Shown here piece after piece: positions 36,801-45,559 of a DNA stretch of 64,000 nt. The position numbers were made by a program, and so were the translations under genes. This stretch comes from Plotosus lineatus (taxonomy: Eukaryota > Chordata > Actinopteri > Siluriformes > Plotosidae), in NCBI GenBank assembly GCA_024760905.1, contig CM045729.1:4666163-4730162 (forward strand), in the 5' to 3' direction. The notes under the pieces were generated by a model. That model had not been told where the DNA came from, did not search any database, and was given only the letters and a program-made list of their open reading frames with translations. How positions within the stretch are numbered: position 1 is the stretch's first letter; each line of letters opens with the position of its first letter.

Positions 36801-38531
36801 TTGGCTGTTCCAAATTGCCACTAGGTGTGAATGGATTTATGAATGGTTGTGTGAGTGTAGGCCTTGGGATGGCCTGGCGAACTGTCCAGAGTGTATCCCA
36901 CCCTCACCTGGAGTCGGCCGAGATGGGCACCAGCATTCCTGTGATTCTAATTAGGATTAAACGGTTCAGAAAATGATTGTTGAGTGTGTGACATGTTTTG
37001 GGCATGAGTTGCTCTTAATTTCTTTATAGTTTTTGGGGGGCGGCACAGTGGCGTAGTGGTTATCACGTCCGCCTTACGGCAAGAAGGCCTGGGTTCGATT
37101 CCCAGCCTGGGTGTTTCTGTGTGGAGTTTGCATGTTCTCCCCATGCTTGCATGGGTTTCCTCTGGCTGCTCCGGTTTCCTCCCACAATCCAAAGACACGC
37201 ACAGTAGGTTAATTGGCCATTCTAAATTGCCCGTAGGTTCGTATCGTCCAGAAGGCAATGGCAAATCACTGCACTAATCCTGCCAAGAAAACCTCCATGA
37301 AGATGATAACCAGGGTGTTATCCTTCATGGCGGGTCGCCAATGGTCGTCCTACGACTCAGGCATTAGATAGATAGTTTTTGGAAAATTTTAGGCTCAGAC
37401 TATGAATCATTAAATTTCACCATGGGATAAGGTGCTAGACTACTGATCCAAAGGTCGAGGGTTCTCGTCCCACTAATACCGAGTTGTCACTGCCGTTCTC
37501 ACGGTCTGTGGTGGGAGGTTTATGTAAAAGATGCATTGCTGACTTTTATCAAGAGGAGCTGTATGTGTTTTTCTGCCCTGTGATGGCCTGATGAGTTGTC
37601 CAGGGTGTACTCTGCTCTCGCCCACAGTCGGCTGATATGGGCAGCACCTTCCTTACGACCCTAATTAAGCTTAAGTGGTTCAGAAAATGAATGAATGAAC
37701 AATTATCTCCACTCACTTGTTCCTCACCTCCTATTTATACTTCAGCAGACCATCTCCCCGGGGTTGCGTCAATGATGTTGTTGCTACCTGTAATTCTGTC
37801 TGCACCAGCTTGAAGAATACTCAGCTCATCTGTGTACCTGCCAGCCCTGCAGCAAGTTCTACCAAGTGCTATTTCTGTGGTGCGTGTTAGCTCAGTCCAC
37901 ACTTTAAGTACTTTGAATACAATAGGACCAAAGGATAAACTGATTAGATATTAAAGTTCAAGGTCGGTGTGACCTTACCAGGCAGCGGTTCCCCTACAAA
38001 TGCTGACTCGTATATTTAATGCATGTATACAGTGCTAATTGCTCTGATATTATCTGTGAGTGCTTTGGTTTGAATAAATTAAATTTTTTAAACTATGCTA
38101 AATGCACTGATATCATGTGATCCCTCTCTAATTCGTGTTTTAGTTTCTGCAGTGTCAGTGCATCACAGGTTTTTCAAAAATGTGGTGTGCATCCGTATGT
38201 GTGTATTTATATTTTATTTTATTTACATCTTATGCATTATTTTTGAATGTTTGTTATTCTCCACATTTATAGCGTTGAATATGTATTTATTGATATTACA
38301 TACACATAATTGTATCTATACGTCAGTCTTGGAGTCAATCCTACATCGTGGAAATCAGTGGTTGGGGGGGGGGGGGTTCTCGGCCCCCAATTAACCGCAG
38401 AAAGTGAGGGATCCCTAGATCTATCTCTCTCTCTATCTATATATTTCTTTCTTCCTTTCGGCTTTTTCCCTTTCCCGAGGTACCACTGTGTGTGTGTGTG
38501 TGTGTGTATGTGTGTATATTATATATGTAGG

Positions 38532-38604
<73 letters not shown>

Positions 38605-41182
38605 AGAATGTGTGTATCTAAGTATATGTATGTGTAGAGCTGAGTGGAGTTCCTCTGTTCATTTTCTTTTTCTAATTGCTGATAAACAAAGAGTTGCTTA
38701 ACTGGTTTTCTTGTTCATGCAACAGTTGACAATACAGATCTCTTATCTTCAGCTTTACTCTTACACATATAAACTACAAAAGTAAAGATACCCTTTAGTT
38801 TAGTTTGTCGCCTTTGTGCATACTTTGCAGAGAAAATACAAATGAAATACCTTGATACTTCCCCAGTGCCGGACTCCATACTCTGTCTGTACTGTATGTT
38901 CTCTCATCGTGGATGAAAATGGCTTTTGAAGCTCCAGCATCATCTGCATTCTGTATCAACTCCTGTTAAACAATGCAGAGGGCCAAACTGATTGCCGTGA
39001 ATGCAGCCGTGAGGGGGGGCACAAACAAGTGTCCGCCCTCACGACGGTCCCAAGCCGGGATAAATGCAGAGGGTTGCGACAGGAAGGGAATCCAGCATAA
39101 AACTTTTGCCAGAATACAAAATGCAAATCATAAAGACAAATTTCATACCAGATCGGTCGAGGCCCGGGTTAACAATGACCACCATCAGTGCTGTTAACCA
39201 ACAGGGTGCTGGTGGAAATTGGACTACAATTGGTCGAAGAAGGAGAGGCGGGAGGTAAGTCCGTAGACAGAGGGAGAAGAGGAAAGGCATGAGTCTAGGA
39301 CTGAGAGTAGGGACTTTGAATGTTGGAACTATGACAGGAAAAGATAGAGAGCTGGCTGACATGATGCAGAGGAGGAAGGTGGACATACTGTGTGTTCAGG
39401 AGACCAGGTGGAAAGGTAGCAAGGCTAGAAGCTTCGGAGCAGGTTTAAACTGTTTTATCATGGTGTGGATGGGAAGAGAAATGGAGTAGGAGTCATCTTA
39501 AAGGGGGATGGGGGGATTTGTAAGGAATCTTCTAGAAGTGAAAAGAGTGTCAGACAGAGTGATGAGTCTCAAGTTAGAAATTGAAGGCGTGATGTTCAAT
39601 GTTGTTAGTGCTTATGCCCCACAGGCAGGATGTGAGCTAGAAGAGAAGGAGGGATTCTGGAGTGAGTTAGATGAAGTGATGCAGAGTACCCCCACAGGTG
39701 AAAGAGTGCTCATTGGTGCAGACCCCAATGGACATGTTGGTGCAGGCAATAGAGGGGACGAGGAACTGATGGGCAGGTTTGGTATCCAGGACAGGAACAC
39801 AGTTAAAAACGTAATTTTTATTAATACAACCGTAACCTGGAGCGGGATAATGAAAACCATAATAATTACGGCAAATCCGAACTAGTTGGCAGGTATGTTA
39901 CTGTGTTTATACAATTTTTATGTAGAGATCTTTAATTTAATATCATTATTTATATGTAAATATAAGGCACCTTCGTTCTACATCATTCCTTTCATGTTTC
40001 TAAAACGTCTGCACAGTACAGTGTGTTTATATATCAGTGTGTGTGTGTGCGCGTGTGTTGTGTGTGTAATGATTTTGACTTGTCTCACCTTTAGTATCTG
40101 TCCTCCATCAGGGTAGCGTCTGAGGATCTCCTTCAAGTAGTCAATAAATGGTGGTGCTGTAGCTCCAAATGCATTTCTTTATCAAAAAACAATTAGTTTT
40201 GTTTTTCAAAATTATACCTTTGTACTTAGATAACAAAATGTAAATAACAGAGTTGATTCTTTATTTGAAACAAAATGAAGCCCAAACCCCAAAAAAGCTT
40301 GCACACATTGTTTAGGTCTGTTTCTATTACACTGTGCAGTTTCTTGCACCAGGTTTTACATGAGAATTAAAAACAAGTAATTACTCCTCAAAGCATAGGC
40401 ACGACACAGCACTGCGAAAAAGGAGAGAAAGTTTTCTCTTATTTCATTTGTATGATTGGACTCTCTGTAAACAGAAGTGTGTATCATTTGCATTTTGCCT
40501 GGTTTTACTTCATTCAGAATTTCGGTAGTTTGTAACTGATTTGTTAGTTTAATATCAGTATACGGTTATTATTGCCATTAATCGGCTCTATATGAACACT
40601 AGTGGTGCCAACTAGTGGTATGACATGAGAACATGTGGTACCAAATCCTGTCTAAGAGCTACATTATGAAAATATCAATTATACCAGGTGCACTTCAGTA
40701 AGGACGTTGCAAAAAACTCATCCTCAGGCAGAGGTACTGCTTAAGGTATACTCTATGAATATGTATACAGTATATACTGCTTAAGGTATACTCTATGTAT
40801 ACTCTATTCTCTCACATAAAGAAGGCTTCAGGACCTTTTTTGATATACTGTATTTATCCCATAAGGGAAATTATTTCCTCTGCATGGAACACACACACGC
40901 TCAGAGCAGAAAGCTGCCACAAACATTGGGAAACCCGGAGAGCAGTTACATGCTTTGCTCAAGAGCACATCAGCCATTTATGTGGAGGAAGGGAAGGTGC
41001 TGCTCACTCCCCCACCGCCACACATTTTTCCTGTTGATTCAGGAATGAAACCAGCAACCTTTTGGTCCCCTTTATCTAGTCATTAAGCTCAGGTCTGTTT
41101 TCCAAAGAATGTAACTGGACACAGGATAATTATGTGAGGCAACTCACTTTATTTTCTTCCTGTTTCTTGTTGGTAACGTCAT
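16909..41182 (-). CDS. sacsin-like giant chaperone protein (three HSP90-like repeats, J domain, HEPN), 4,299 residues
   Basis: Seven coding exons join in perfect phase: 41182-41148, 40176-40089, 38962-38851, 36296-36150, 35419-33979, 33899-33811, 27896-16909. They total 12,900 nt. The protein starts [11 protein letters not shown] and goes straight into the first sacsin repeat. ATPase N-boxes lie at residues 42-52 ([11 protein letters not shown]), 1374-1384 ([11 protein letters not shown]) and 2351-2361 ([11 protein letters not shown]). Glycine-rich boxes lie at 113-128 ([16 protein letters not shown]), about 1442-1458 and about 2422-2437. A decapeptide repeat occupies about 3987-4024, a J domain about 4037-4105 with HPD at 4073-4075, and a HEPN domain 4163-4299. 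Sacsin proteins link HSP70 (through the J domain) to HSP90-like repeats and act in protein quality control and intermediate-filament organisation. True sacsin is similar in length but has a ubiquitin-like domain at the start, absent here, so this is a paralog. The 11-kb last exon is typical of the family. An ISRE upstream suggests induction by interferon. No disabling change was found. Confidence 0.93.
17740..17853 (-). repeat. in-frame 30-base minisatellite (decapeptide [10 protein letters not shown])
   Basis: About three and a half nearly identical 30-base units encode repeats of [10 protein letters not shown] just before the J domain of the sacsin-like protein. They are likely to vary in number between individuals and to form a flexible, Ser/Thr-rich linker. 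Confidence 0.9.
27923..27984. other. intron 7 start of the sacsin-like gene (27897-33810 overall)
   Basis: The 5.9-kb intron before the last exon is filled with a mermaid-like SINE, an RTE LINE, a third-family LINE with a nested SINE, a MITE and another mermaid-like SINE. No extra exon is seen in it. Confidence 0.6.
27985..28292 (+). mobile_element. mermaid-like SINE (family A)
   Basis: Head GGCGGCATGGTGGTTAGCAC, B-box CTGGGTTTGATCCC, core GGTTTCCTCCCACGG, tail TCCAGGGTGTACTCTG. It is inserted in the last intron, antisense to the gene. Confidence 0.8.
28378..30855 (-). mobile_element. RTE-type LINE copy 2, dead, 5' truncated
   Basis: On the minus strand: partial endonuclease, [13 protein letters not shown] region, linker ([12 protein letters not shown]), reverse transcriptase ([36 protein letters not shown] with FADD changed to FAED) and C-terminal region. 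The 3' end AGCCGAAAGGAAAAGAAG lies at 28380-28400. About 100 bases near the 3' end are deleted. It joins directly to the next LINE at about 30855. Confidence 0.85.
30856..32660 (+). mobile_element. LINE of a third family, reverse transcriptase remnant with terminal C2H2 finger
   Basis: The plus strand shows [20 protein letters not shown] (30902), then RPGRSTVD and, after a nested SINE, EKCIEQN and [13 protein letters not shown] (31485), [11 protein letters not shown] (31660) with the catalytic FADD, and LGSTISC. Near the 3' end a frame reads [20 protein letters not shown], a C2H2 zinc finger. Many stops make it dead. Confidence 0.75.
31036..31284 (-). mobile_element. SINE with a well preserved tRNA-like head, nested in a LINE
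   Basis: On the minus strand the head GGGGATTTAGCTCAGTTGG TAGAGC has an intact A-box, and GGAGTTTGAAATCC resembles a B-box. The body then leaves the tRNA model and ends near GGTGCCTAGAGCACAAGCC. It interrupts the third-family LINE between RPGRSTVD and the next coding block. It is not a functional tRNA gene. Confidence 0.65.
32885..33345 (+). mobile_element. Tigger-like MITE, copy 1
   Basis: The left end is CAGTGATCCCTTGCTGCTTC, and the right end GGAAAGTAAGAGATTCCTGTA is roughly inverted. The interior contains ACATCTTATGCATTATTTTTG and TATCTATACATCAGTC, which recur in copies at 38.1 and 44.6 kb. There is no coding frame. Confidence 0.7.
33395..33715 (-). mobile_element. mermaid-like SINE (family A)
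   Basis: In reverse: GCGTCCATCTCAGCCGACTCC, AGGGCCAACACTCACACAACC, TGGACTGTGGGAGGAAACTGG, AGCATGCAACTCTGC. It lies in the last intron of the sacsin-like gene, about 90 bases from the 89-base exon. Confidence 0.78.
33811..33899 (-). CDS. sacsin-like gene, coding exon 6 (89 nt)
   Basis: The acceptor ATACAG precedes 33899 and the donor GTATGA follows 33811. It enters in phase 2 and leaves in phase 1. It encodes [18 protein letters not shown]...HLTHMAST, which joins exon 5 and the last exon without a break. Confidence 0.88.
33979..35419 (-). CDS. sacsin-like gene, coding exon 5 (1,441 nt)
   Basis: The acceptor TTTTTCATTTGCAG and the donor GTAAAC bound a frame from [15 protein letters not shown] to DNEQFP. 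It encodes the second half of sacsin repeat 1, including GTLFRFPLR and [18 protein letters not shown], both features repeated in the other two sacsin repeats. Confidence 0.93.
35485..35815 (+). mobile_element. SINE, composite B-head/A-tail type, complete
   Basis: Head GTAGTAAGTGGTGGATTGCTG, B-box GGGGTTCAAGCCCC, body GGCCGGCC and TGCTGACTTTCGAC. From about 35700 it carries the family A tail (GTCCAGGGTGTACTG, CAGTCGGCTGAGATGGG), ending AATAAATGAA. It occupies the intron between coding exons 4 and 5. Confidence 0.8.
36150..36296 (-). CDS. sacsin-like gene, coding exon 4 (147 nt)
   Basis: The acceptor TGGTAG and donor GTGAAG bound a phase 1-1 exon. It encodes [19 protein letters not shown] and the glycine box [15 protein letters not shown] of the first ATPase domain. 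Confidence 0.93.
36625..36978 (+). mobile_element. mermaid-like SINE (family A), complete
   Basis: Head GGCGGCATGGTGGTATAGTGG, B-box GGGTTTGATTTCC, core GGAGTTTGCATGTTCTCCCC, tail GTCGGCCGAGATGGGCACC, then an ATTAAACGGTTCAGAAAATG end. Confidence 0.85.
37035..37380 (+). mobile_element. SINE with family A head and a different, RTE-like tail
   Basis: The head (GGCGGCACAGTGGCGTAGTGG, B-box GGGTTCGATTCCC) and core match family A as far as AAATTGCCCGTAGG. The rest does not: CAGAAGGCAATGGCAAATCAC, GCCAAGAAAACCTCCATGA and GGTCGCCAATGGTCGTCC, ending in a (GATA)-type run. That tail resembles the tail shared by BovB/RTE-mobilised SINEs of other vertebrates; this is a resemblance from memory, not an alignment. 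Confidence 0.75.
37425..37710 (+). mobile_element. SINE, composite B-head/A-tail type
   Basis: Head AAGGTGCTAGACTACTGATCC, B-box GAGGGTTCTCGTCCC, body TGCTGACTTTTATC, then the family A tail (GTCCAGGGTGTACTCTGC, CAGTCGGCTGATATGGG), ending AATGAATGAAC. Confidence 0.78.
37711..38110. other. no feature recognised (intron 4 of the sacsin-like gene)
   Basis: Unique-looking intron sequence between a SINE and a MITE, without an exon or known repeat. Confidence 0.45.
38113..38415 (+). mobile_element. Tigger-like MITE, copy 2
   Basis: It shares the interior blocks ACATCTTATGCATTATTTTTG and ATCTATACGTCAGTC with copies 1 and 3, and an end AAGTGAGGGATCCCT. A G-run at 38366 replaces part of the interior. 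Confidence 0.65.
38484..38602. repeat. (TG)n microsatellite
   Basis: Two TG runs (38487-38508 and about 38535-38601) are separated by a short TAT-rich spacer, next to a leftover of an RTE/SINE 3' tail (CTTCCTTTCGGC at 38451). Confidence 0.93.
38851..38962 (-). CDS. sacsin-like gene, coding exon 3 (112 nt)
   Basis: The acceptor TTTAACAG and donor GTATTT bound a phase 0-1 exon encoding [20 protein letters not shown], the N-box of the first ATPase domain, through SPALGKYQ. Confidence 0.93.
39000..39802 (+). mobile_element. RTE-type LINE copy 3, 5' part only
   Basis: It starts with the family 5' end (ATGCAGCCGTGAGGGGGGGC) and runs through the endonuclease ([40 protein letters not shown]), then stops abruptly after CAGGACAGGAACACAG. 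The reverse transcriptase is missing. Loss of the 3' part is unusual for target-primed insertion, so a later deletion or recombination is likely. Confidence 0.85.
39803..40080. other. no feature recognised (intron 2 of the sacsin-like gene)
   Basis: AT-rich sequence with a short TG run near 40040; no coding signal. Confidence 0.4.
40089..40176 (-). CDS. sacsin-like gene, coding exon 2 (88 nt)
   Basis: The acceptor GATAAAG follows a T-rich tract, and the donor is GTGAGA. It enters in phase 2 and leaves in phase 0, encoding [20 protein letters not shown] and YPDGGQILK, the very conserved start of the sacsin repeat. Confidence 0.93.
40180..40820. other. no feature recognised (intron)
   Basis: Intron sequence with two partial direct repeats (GCTTAAGGTATACTCTATG near 40739 and 40778). 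No gene signal. Confidence 0.4.
40830..41090 (-). mobile_element. old SINE-like repeat
   Basis: It contains TATTTATCCCATAAGGGAAA, CTTTGCTCAAGAGCACATCAG and AGGAATGAAACCAGCAACC, in the order seen in a widespread teleost SINE type with a reversed B-box-like end. Eroded; the family is uncertain. Confidence 0.45.
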
Positions 41183-41202
41183 CGCTGCAGCTTTATGCTC
41201 TC
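41148..41202 (-). CDS. sacsin-like gene, exon 2 with start codon
   Basis: The acceptor TTTTCTCTGATTACAG and donor GTGAGT bound a 55-base exon. ATG at 41182-41180 has G at -3. It encodes [11 protein letters not shown] plus two bases that join the next exon as lysine. The 20 bases before ATG are 5' untranslated. Confidence 0.85.
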
Positions 41203-41263
41203 CTGTAATCAGAGAAAAGAACTCTTTATTCACAGATTTATCACTTATATGTGTTGGCATATT

Positions 41264-44235
41264 AATGCAGCCATGAGGCGCGCGCGGGGGGGACGACTAA
41301 CCAGTGTCTCTCCCCCTTATGCCGGTCCCAAGCCCGGAGAAATGCAGAGGGTTGTGTCAGGAAGGGCATCCGACGTAAAACCAATGCCAAACTTTTATGA
41401 TGCAAATCAGAAGTATTACTCCCATACCGGATCGGTCGAGGCCCGGGTTAACAACGACCGCCATCAGTGCTGTCAATCAACAGGGTGCTGATGGAAATTG
41501 GACGAAGAAGGAGAGGCGGGATGCGTGTCCGTAGGCAGAGACAGAAGAGGAAAGGCATGAGTCTAGGACTGAGAGTAGGGACTTTGAATGTTGGAACTAT
41601 GCAAAGAAAAGGTAGAGAGCTGGTTGACATGATGCAGAGGAGGAAGGTGGACATACTGTGTGTTCAGGAGACCAGATGGAAAGGTAGCAAAGCTAAAAGC
41701 TTAGGTGCAGGGTTTAAGCTGTTTTATCATGGTTTGGATGGGAAGAGAAATGGAGTAGGAGTCATCTTGAAGGAGGGGTTTGTAAGGAATGTTCTAGAAG
41801 TGAAAAGAGTGTCAGACAGAGTGATGAGTCTCAAGTTAGAAATTGAAGGCGTGATGCTCAATGTTGTTAGTGCTTATGCCCCACAGGCAGGATGTGAGCT
41901 AGAAGAGAAGGAGAGATTCTGGAGTGAGTTAGATGAAGTGATGCAGAGTACCCCCAGAGGTGAAAGAGTGGTCATTGGTGCAGGCAATAGAGGGGACGAG
42001 GAAGTGATGGGCAGGTTTGGTATCCAGGACAGGAACACAGAAGGACAGATGTTGATCGATTTTGCAAAAATGATAGAAATGGCTGTGGTAAATACTTTCT
42101 TCCAGAAGAAACAGGAGCATAGGGAGACTTATGAAAGCGGAGGTAAGAGCACACAGGTAGACTACATATTGTGTCGGCGATGTAATTTGAAGGACGTCAG
42201 TGACTGCAAAGTAGTAGCGGGTGAGAGTGTTGCTAAACAGCATAGGATGGCCAGGAAATGCTTCCAAATGACTGGACAACCACAGCAAATGTGATCAGGG
42301 ACACAGATAGAAGAGTACTTGGTTTGTCCTCTGGAAGGAAAGTCGATAAGGAGACTTGGTGGTGGAATAAGGAAGTGCAGGAGTGAGTACAAAGGAAGAG
42401 GTTAGCTAAGAAGAAGTGGGACATTGAGAGGACCGAAGAGAGTAAACAGGAGTACAGTGAGACACAGCGTAAGGCGAAAGTAGCAGTGGCTAAGGCCAAA
42501 CAGAGGGCGTATGATGACTTGTATGATAGGTTGAACAGGAAGGAGGGAGAAAATGATCTATACAGGTTGGCACAGCAAAGAGATAGAGATGGAAAGGATG
42601 GAAAGCAAGTTAGATTGATAAAGGACAGAGAGGGAAATGTATTGACCGATGACAGAAGTGTGCTGGGAAGATGGAAAGAGTACTTTGAAGAGCTGATGAA
42701 TGAGGAAAATGAGAGAGAGAAAAGAGTAGAAGAGGTGACCATTGAGGAGCAGGATGTAGCAAAGATCAGTAAGGGTGAAGTGAGGAGGGCATTGAAGAGG
42801 ATGAAGAATGGAAAGGCAGTTGGTCCTGATGATATACCTGTGGAGGTATGGAAGTATCTAGGAGAGGTAGCAGTAGATTTTCTGACAATAACATTCAACA
42901 AGGTCCTAGAGAGTGAGCAGATGCCGGAGGACTGGAGGATAAGTGTGCTGGTGCCCATTTTTAAGAACAAGGGAGACGTGCAGAGTTGCGGCAACTACAG
43001 AGGGATAAAGTTGATGAGCCATACGATGAAGTTATGGTAAAGAATAGTGGAAGCTAGACTAAGGGCAGAGGACAGCATTTGTGAACAACAGTTTGGTTTC
43101 ATGCCAAGAAAGAGCACCACAGATGCAATGTTTGCTTTGAGGATGTTAATAGAGAAGTACAGAGAAGGTCAGGGGGAACTGCATTGTGCCTTTGTGGATC
43201 TGGAAAAAGCATATGACAGGGTGCCAAGAGAAGAACTGTGGTATTGCATGTGGAAGTCTGAAGTAGCAGAGAAGTATGTTAGAGTGGTGCAGGACATGTA
43301 TGAGAGATGTAAGACAGCGGTGAGGTGTGCTGTCGGCGTGACCAACGAATTCAAGGTGGAGGTGGGACTGCATCAAGGGTCAGCTCTGAGCCCCTTCTTG
43401 TTTGCTATGGTGATGGACAGGCTGACAGATGAGATGAGACAAGAATCTCCATGGACTATGATGTTTGCAGATGACATTGTGATCTGTAGTGAGAGCAGAG
43501 AACAAGTGCAGGAAAATCTAGAGGTGGAGGTATGCCCTGGAAAGGAGAGGAATGAAGGTTAGCCTCAGAAAATCAGAATACATGTGTGTGAATGAGAAGG
43601 ACCCAGGAGGAACGGTGATGTTACAGGGAGCAGAGATAACGAAGGTGGAGGATTTTAAGTACTTAGGCTCAACAATCCAGAGCAATGGAGAGTGTGGAAA
43701 AGAGGTGAAGAAGCATGTGCAGGCAGGTTGGAATGGTTGGAGAAAAGTGTCCGGTGTGATGTGCGATAGGAGAGTGTTAGCAAGAATGAAAGGAAAAGTG
43801 TACAAGACGGTGGTGAGGCCAGCGATGTTGTATGGATTAGAAACAGTGGCGCTGAGGAAAAGGCAGGAGGCAGAGCTGGAGGTAGCAGAGATGAAAATGT
43901 TGAGGTTCTCTCTGGGAGTAACGAGGATGGATAGGATCAGAAATGAGTATATCAGAGGGACAGCCCATGTAAGATGTTTTGGAGGCAAAGTCAGAGAGGC
44001 TAGATTGAGATGGTTTGGACATGTACAGAGGAGGGATAGAGAATATATTGGCAGTAGGATGCTGAGGTTGGAACTACCAGGCAGAAGGCCTCGAGGAAGA
44101 CCAAAGAAGAGATTTATGGATGTGGTGAAGGAAGACATGAAGGTGTCAAAAAAGAAGATGCAGAGGACAGGGTGAGATGGAGGCGGGTGATTTGCTGTGG
44201 CAACCCCTGAAGGGAACAGCCGAAAGGAAAAGAAG
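41264..44235 (+). mobile_element. RTE-type LINE copy 4, full length with target duplication
   Basis: The 15-base repeats ATGTGTTGGCATATT flank it at 41249-41263 and 44236-44250. All parts are in order: 5' leader (GCAGCCATGAGGCG...CCGGATCGGTCGAGGCCCGG), endonuclease from [15 protein letters not shown] (about 41556), linker, reverse transcriptase ([30 protein letters not shown]) and C-terminal region ([26 protein letters not shown]). The frame is broken near 42250-42300, 43040 and 43530. A small deletion removes the DFNGHV catalytic part of the endonuclease (about 41985). It lies in intron 1 of the sacsin-like gene, antisense to it. Confidence 0.9.
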
Positions 44236-44289
44236 ATGTGTTGGCATATTTGATGATGTTAAGACAGTTACAAACAATTCACTTGGACT

Positions 44290-44450
44290 ATGTTTGATGT
44301 ACGATGGTGTTTCTGTGTGTGAGTTGCATGGGTTTCCTCCCACAATCCAAAGTCAGGTGTAAGTGTGATTGTGAACAGTTGTGTATGAAATGGACAGGTG
44401 AGTTGTTCAGGGTGTACCTAGCCTTTGCCTAGCGTTGGTTGAGAGCTACA
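44290..44450 (+). mobile_element. mermaid-like SINE fragment
   Basis: GTTTCCTCCCACAATCCAAAG, then TTCAGGGTGTACCTAGCC, in family A order. Head missing. Confidence 0.5.
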
Positions 44451-44484
44451 TACATTTCAATTTCTTAAGTTCAGTTTCTTTCAA

Positions 44485-44488
<4 letters not shown>

Positions 44489-44546
<58 letters not shown>
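44489..44546. repeat. (CA)n microsatellite
   Basis: An almost pure CA run of about 58 bases in intron 1. Confidence 0.95.
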
Positions 44547-44549
<3 letters not shown>

Positions 44550-45085
44550 TCTCTCACTTTCCCTGGTTAATTGGGACCAAGATCCCCACGCGACCATTGA
44601 AATCAGCAAAGTAGGGTCACCCCCCCCCCAACCCTCCTGACTGACGTATACGTACATGTTTATATAATAACAATAAATACATATTCAATGCTATAAATGC
44701 TTATAATAACAATTAAACATTCAAAAGTAATGCATAAGATGTAAATAAAATATAAATACACACAAATACAGACGCGCGCACTTGCGCACGCAGATGCGTG
44801 TGCACACACTCAGCTGTGCACCTCACAACAGTGTCATTAGTTTTGATGGGAGATTTTGGGTTAGGTTTTTGTTGTTGTTGGTTTAGTTTTTTGGTGTTTT
44901 TTTTTTTGCATAATTGGCCTTGTTTTGGTGGCATTTTCCTTAACTTTTCCCCTATTGTTCCTTAATTTCCTTATTTTTTTAATTTGCTGAGTATGTATTT
45001 ATTTATTAAAAAAAAAAAAAAAAAAAACATGATTGCACTGAAGCTGCATGAATTGAAGCACAAAGCTGCGAGGTATCCATGTGTG
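44550..45085 (-). mobile_element. Tigger-like MITE, copy 3
   Basis: In reverse it carries the interior blocks of copies 1 and 2 (CAAAAGTAATGCATAAGATG, GACTGACGTATACG). The ends are GGATCTCTCACTTTCCCTGG and AAGCTGCGAGGTATCC. It is the longest copy and includes T- and A-runs. Confidence 0.7.
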
Positions 45086-45177
45086 TGTGAATATATATAT
45101 ATTGTTGTTGGTTTTGTTGTGTTCCATTGATAGTAGAAGCCCGAGTTCGAATTTAAATCACAGCATTAGTTCATATA

Positions 45178-45180
<3 letters not shown>

Positions 45181-45242
<62 letters not shown>
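45181..45242. repeat. (TG)n microsatellite
   Basis: A pure TG run of about 62 bases in intron 1. Confidence 0.95.
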
Positions 45243-45244
<2 letters not shown>

Positions 45245-45417
45245 CAGATAACTAAATTGGTATTGTTCCCATTGTCAAGTTAATAATACTTACACGTCAA
45301 TAATACATTTACGAATCTGTAACTTACTAACATTTAAAGGAACAAATAAGTAAATAAATAAATAGAATGAAATGTAGGATAAATGTCTGAGAGCAGGTGA
45401 GTAATTTTTACACTTAC

Positions 45418-45503
45418 CTCCTCCAGCGAGTCGTCATGATGTAAAGAGAGAGAAAGCAATCAATGTATGTGTGCAGTGCTGAGATTGTCTCTGTCTCTCT
45501 CTG

Positions 45504-45520
<17 letters not shown>
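45418..45520 (-). other. sacsin-like gene, non-coding exon 1 with short upstream ORF
   Basis: A perfect donor (GTAAGT, 45417-45412) ends an exon that begins near 45515-45520, judged from the TATA box. An ATG at 45437-45435 reads MTTRWRRRA and stops just inside exon 2, so it would be a nine-codon upstream ORF ahead of the main start. Most of the leader is a GA repeat (CT on the plus strand). Confidence 0.6.

Positions 45521-45534
<14 letters not shown>
45482..45534. repeat. (CT)n/(GA)n tract at the transcription start region
   Basis: CTCT/GTCTCT repeats directly downstream of the TATA box; on the transcribed strand this is a GA-rich leader. Confidence 0.9.
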
Positions 45535-45544
45535 GAGCTCCACA

Positions 45545-45550
45545 TTTATA
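45545..45550 (-). promoter_or_regulatory. TATA box of the sacsin-like gene
   Basis: On the minus strand the sequence is GTGTATAAATGTGG, with TATAAA at 45550-45545. It is about 130 bases from the first donor and 10 bases downstream of the ISRE. Confidence 0.65.
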
Positions 45551-45559
45551 CACGCACTG

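Noticed and set aside
41467..42294. Host gene resembling craniofacial development protein 2
   Set aside because: The endonuclease frame is part of a 3-kb LINE with target duplications and eight further copies. The CFDP2 name is itself derived from such LINE domains.
33811..45418. True SACS ortholog
   Set aside because: The start lacks room for the ubiquitin-like domain, and the promoter carries an ISRE. A paralog is the better reading, though phylogeny would decide.
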